In this document: positions 42,835 through 43,774 of the stretch, piece by piece | Numbering within the stretch: position 1 is the stretch's first letter | Layout of the letters: each line of letters starts with the position of its first letter | Origin: Rhodobiaceae bacterium | Lineage (GTDB): Bacteria > Pseudomonadota > Alphaproteobacteria > MED-G09 | DNA: 43,774 bases | Direction of reading: 5' to 3' | NCBI GenBank assembly: GCA_002731945.1 | Contig: PCCF01000052.1 | Span: 1 to 43,774, forward strand | Translations under genes and position numbers: made by a program | Notes under the pieces: generated by a model | Database searches by the model: none | Seen by the model: the letters and a program-made list of their open reading frames with translations, nothing else | Told to the model about the DNA's origin: nothing

Positions 42835-43774
42835 CTAAATCTTTACCATAAGTTTACCTGTGTGCCCTCCGTTGAAAAGCATCTTGAGGGCCCTTGGAAA
42901 AGATTCAATTCCATTTTCATAATGTGTTGGTACAATTATCTTTCCCTCTTCATAGAGGTCTAGAAGATTCTTAGTAGCTTCTTCAAACTTTTCAGAAAAA
43001 TGCATTACCGTGAAACCCTCCATCCTTGCATAGTTTTCGGCTAACTTAAGAAACATTTTAGGTCCGGTCACATTTTTCATGTCCGAATACTGTGAGATGG
43101 CTCCACATATGGCTACTCTAGCGCCCGTATTAAGATTGTTTAAAACGGCGTCAAGTATATCACCACCAACATTATCAAAAAATACATCAATTTTATCCTT
43201 TGCTATATTTTCCAGTTCCTTCTCTACGTCAGAGTTTTTATAATCGATAGCGTGGTCCATTCCCAGATCATTTAATAAATAAGAGCATTTCTCTGGGCCC
43301 CCGGCAATAGCAATAACCTTTGCGCCCAAAGCTTTTGCCAATTGACAAACTATAATCCCTACACCACCGGCAGCTCCCGAAACTACAACAGTTTCACCTT
43401 CTTTAACCTTCCCTACATCTATCAAACCAAAATAGGCGGTGAGACCGGAAGTTAAACCAATTAACCCAATATTTACTTCCGGGTCCAAGTGAGGATTATT
43501 GATCTTGTTGAAGGCTGCAGCGTGCATAGTTGAATGTGTTTGTGCTCCCAACGGTCCGCTAACAAAATCTCCCTCTTGAAATTTTTTCGATTTACTAATT
43601 AAAACTTCCCCAATTCCAAGAGCAGAAATTACCTTTCCCTCCTGAGCTGAGTCGTGATAGCTGCCCTCATGTAAAGTTGTTCTAATCCAAGCATCAATAG
43701 CTAAGGTATCAACTTTTATCAGTAGCTCGTCTTTTTCTGGAGCTTTTGCAAGATCCTCTACGACTTTAAAATTT
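42835..43774 (-). CDS. Zinc-independent MDR quinone/enone reductase, 5' end beyond the window
   Basis: Partial gene: the frame is open to the window edge, giving about 312 residues with the first ones missing. The N-terminal catalytic part (LLIKVDTLAIDAWIRTTLHEGSY, KKFQEGDFVSGPLGAQTH) and the NADP-fold VKEGETVVVSGAAGGVGIIVCQLAKALGAKVIAIAGG match the leukotriene/prostaglandin-reductase-like and CurA group of the MDR family. FDNVGGDILDAVL and HTGKLMVKI close it. A TTG at 43551 is internal, not the start. It may reduce an alkene intermediate of the cluster; 110 bases separate it from the VOC gene. Confidence 0.9.
   Translation of the reverse strand, partial: NFKVVEDLAKAPEKDELLIKVDTLAIDAWIRTTLHEGSYHDSAQEGKVISALGIGEVLISKSKKFQEGDFVSGPLGAQTHSTMHAAAFNKINNPHLDPEVNIGLIGLTSGLTAYFGLIDVGKVKEGETVVVSGAAGGVGIIVCQLAKALGAKVIAIAGGPEKCSYLLNDLGMDHAIDYKNSDVEKELENIAKDKIDVFFDNVGGDILDAVLNNLNTGARVAICGAISQYSDMKNVTGPKMFLKLAENYARMEGFTVMHFSEKFEEATKNLLDLYEEGKIIVPTHYENGIESFPRALKMLFNGGHTGKLMVKI

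Noticed and set aside
1-43774. Search for CRISPR arrays, insertion sequences, integrases, phage or toxin-antitoxin genes
   Set aside because: No repeated spacer units, transposase or recombinase motifs, or paired small toxin/antitoxin genes were seen; only the tRNA remnants and direct repeats hint at mobility.

Overview
This 43.8 kb window is AT-rich (about one third G+C by eye) and comes from an alphaproteobacterium. The lineage shows in popZ, the ubiquinol-cytochrome c chaperone, DUF2842, heme A synthase and the plsX-fabH-ihfA-merR block. Low G+C and tight spacing suggest a free-living, probably marine, small-genome member; I cannot name the clade. There is no rRNA operon, CRISPR array, insertion sequence, integrase or phage gene.

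Layout. (1) 1-2.4 kb, core: rplM-rpsI, heme A synthase, a DUF2842 protein and a 26-codon membrane ORF. (2) 2.5-21.1 kb, accessory: mostly oxidoreductases and small alpha+beta-fold enzymes. They are a heme-fused PQQ dehydrogenase, SDR, LLM-type flavin monooxygenase, a glutathione transferase broken by one amber codon, Cfa, TetR, two cytochromes P450 (one CYP153-like), a tyrosine phosphatase, MAPEG, OsmC, cupin, epimerase, old yellow enzyme, an MFS transporter with no normal start codon, DUF2237, and SnoaL/limonene-epoxide-hydrolase-fold proteins. The right part (13.2-21.1 kb) carries two decayed copies of the 3' half of tRNA-Pro in the same orientation as the intact tRNA-Pro at 21.1 kb, which suggests past insertions at that tRNA. 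(3) 21.1-33.2 kb, core: tRNA-Pro, merR, ihfA, fabH, plsX, the bc1 chaperone, bamE, an IscA/ErpA protein, xthA, ilvD, a methyltransferase, valS, popZ, tolC. (4) 33.3 kb to the end, accessory: starts at tRNA-Cys with a G+C-richer acyl-CoA ligase, followed by a catabolic set on both strands.

The right-hand set is the most system-like part. On the minus strand a compact run encodes an MDR reductase (cut by the window end), a VOC protein, an extradiol-type dioxygenase with its full metal triad, an MhpA-like aromatic hydroxylase, an SDR without the Tyr/Lys pair, an FAH-family hydrolase, a 42-codon ORF and DoxX. On the plus strand are the CoA ligase, a SnoaL-like protein, a methylmalonyl-CoA-epimerase-like VOC protein and a progesterone-5-beta-reductase/iridoid-synthase-like reductase. 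Hydroxylation, meta-cleavage and hydrolysis steps are all represented, so I infer a ring-degradation pathway for an unknown aromatic, terpenoid or steroid-like substrate. With CYP153, OYE and a periplasmic epoxide-hydrolase-like protein further left, the organism looks equipped to oxidise hydrophobic organic compounds.
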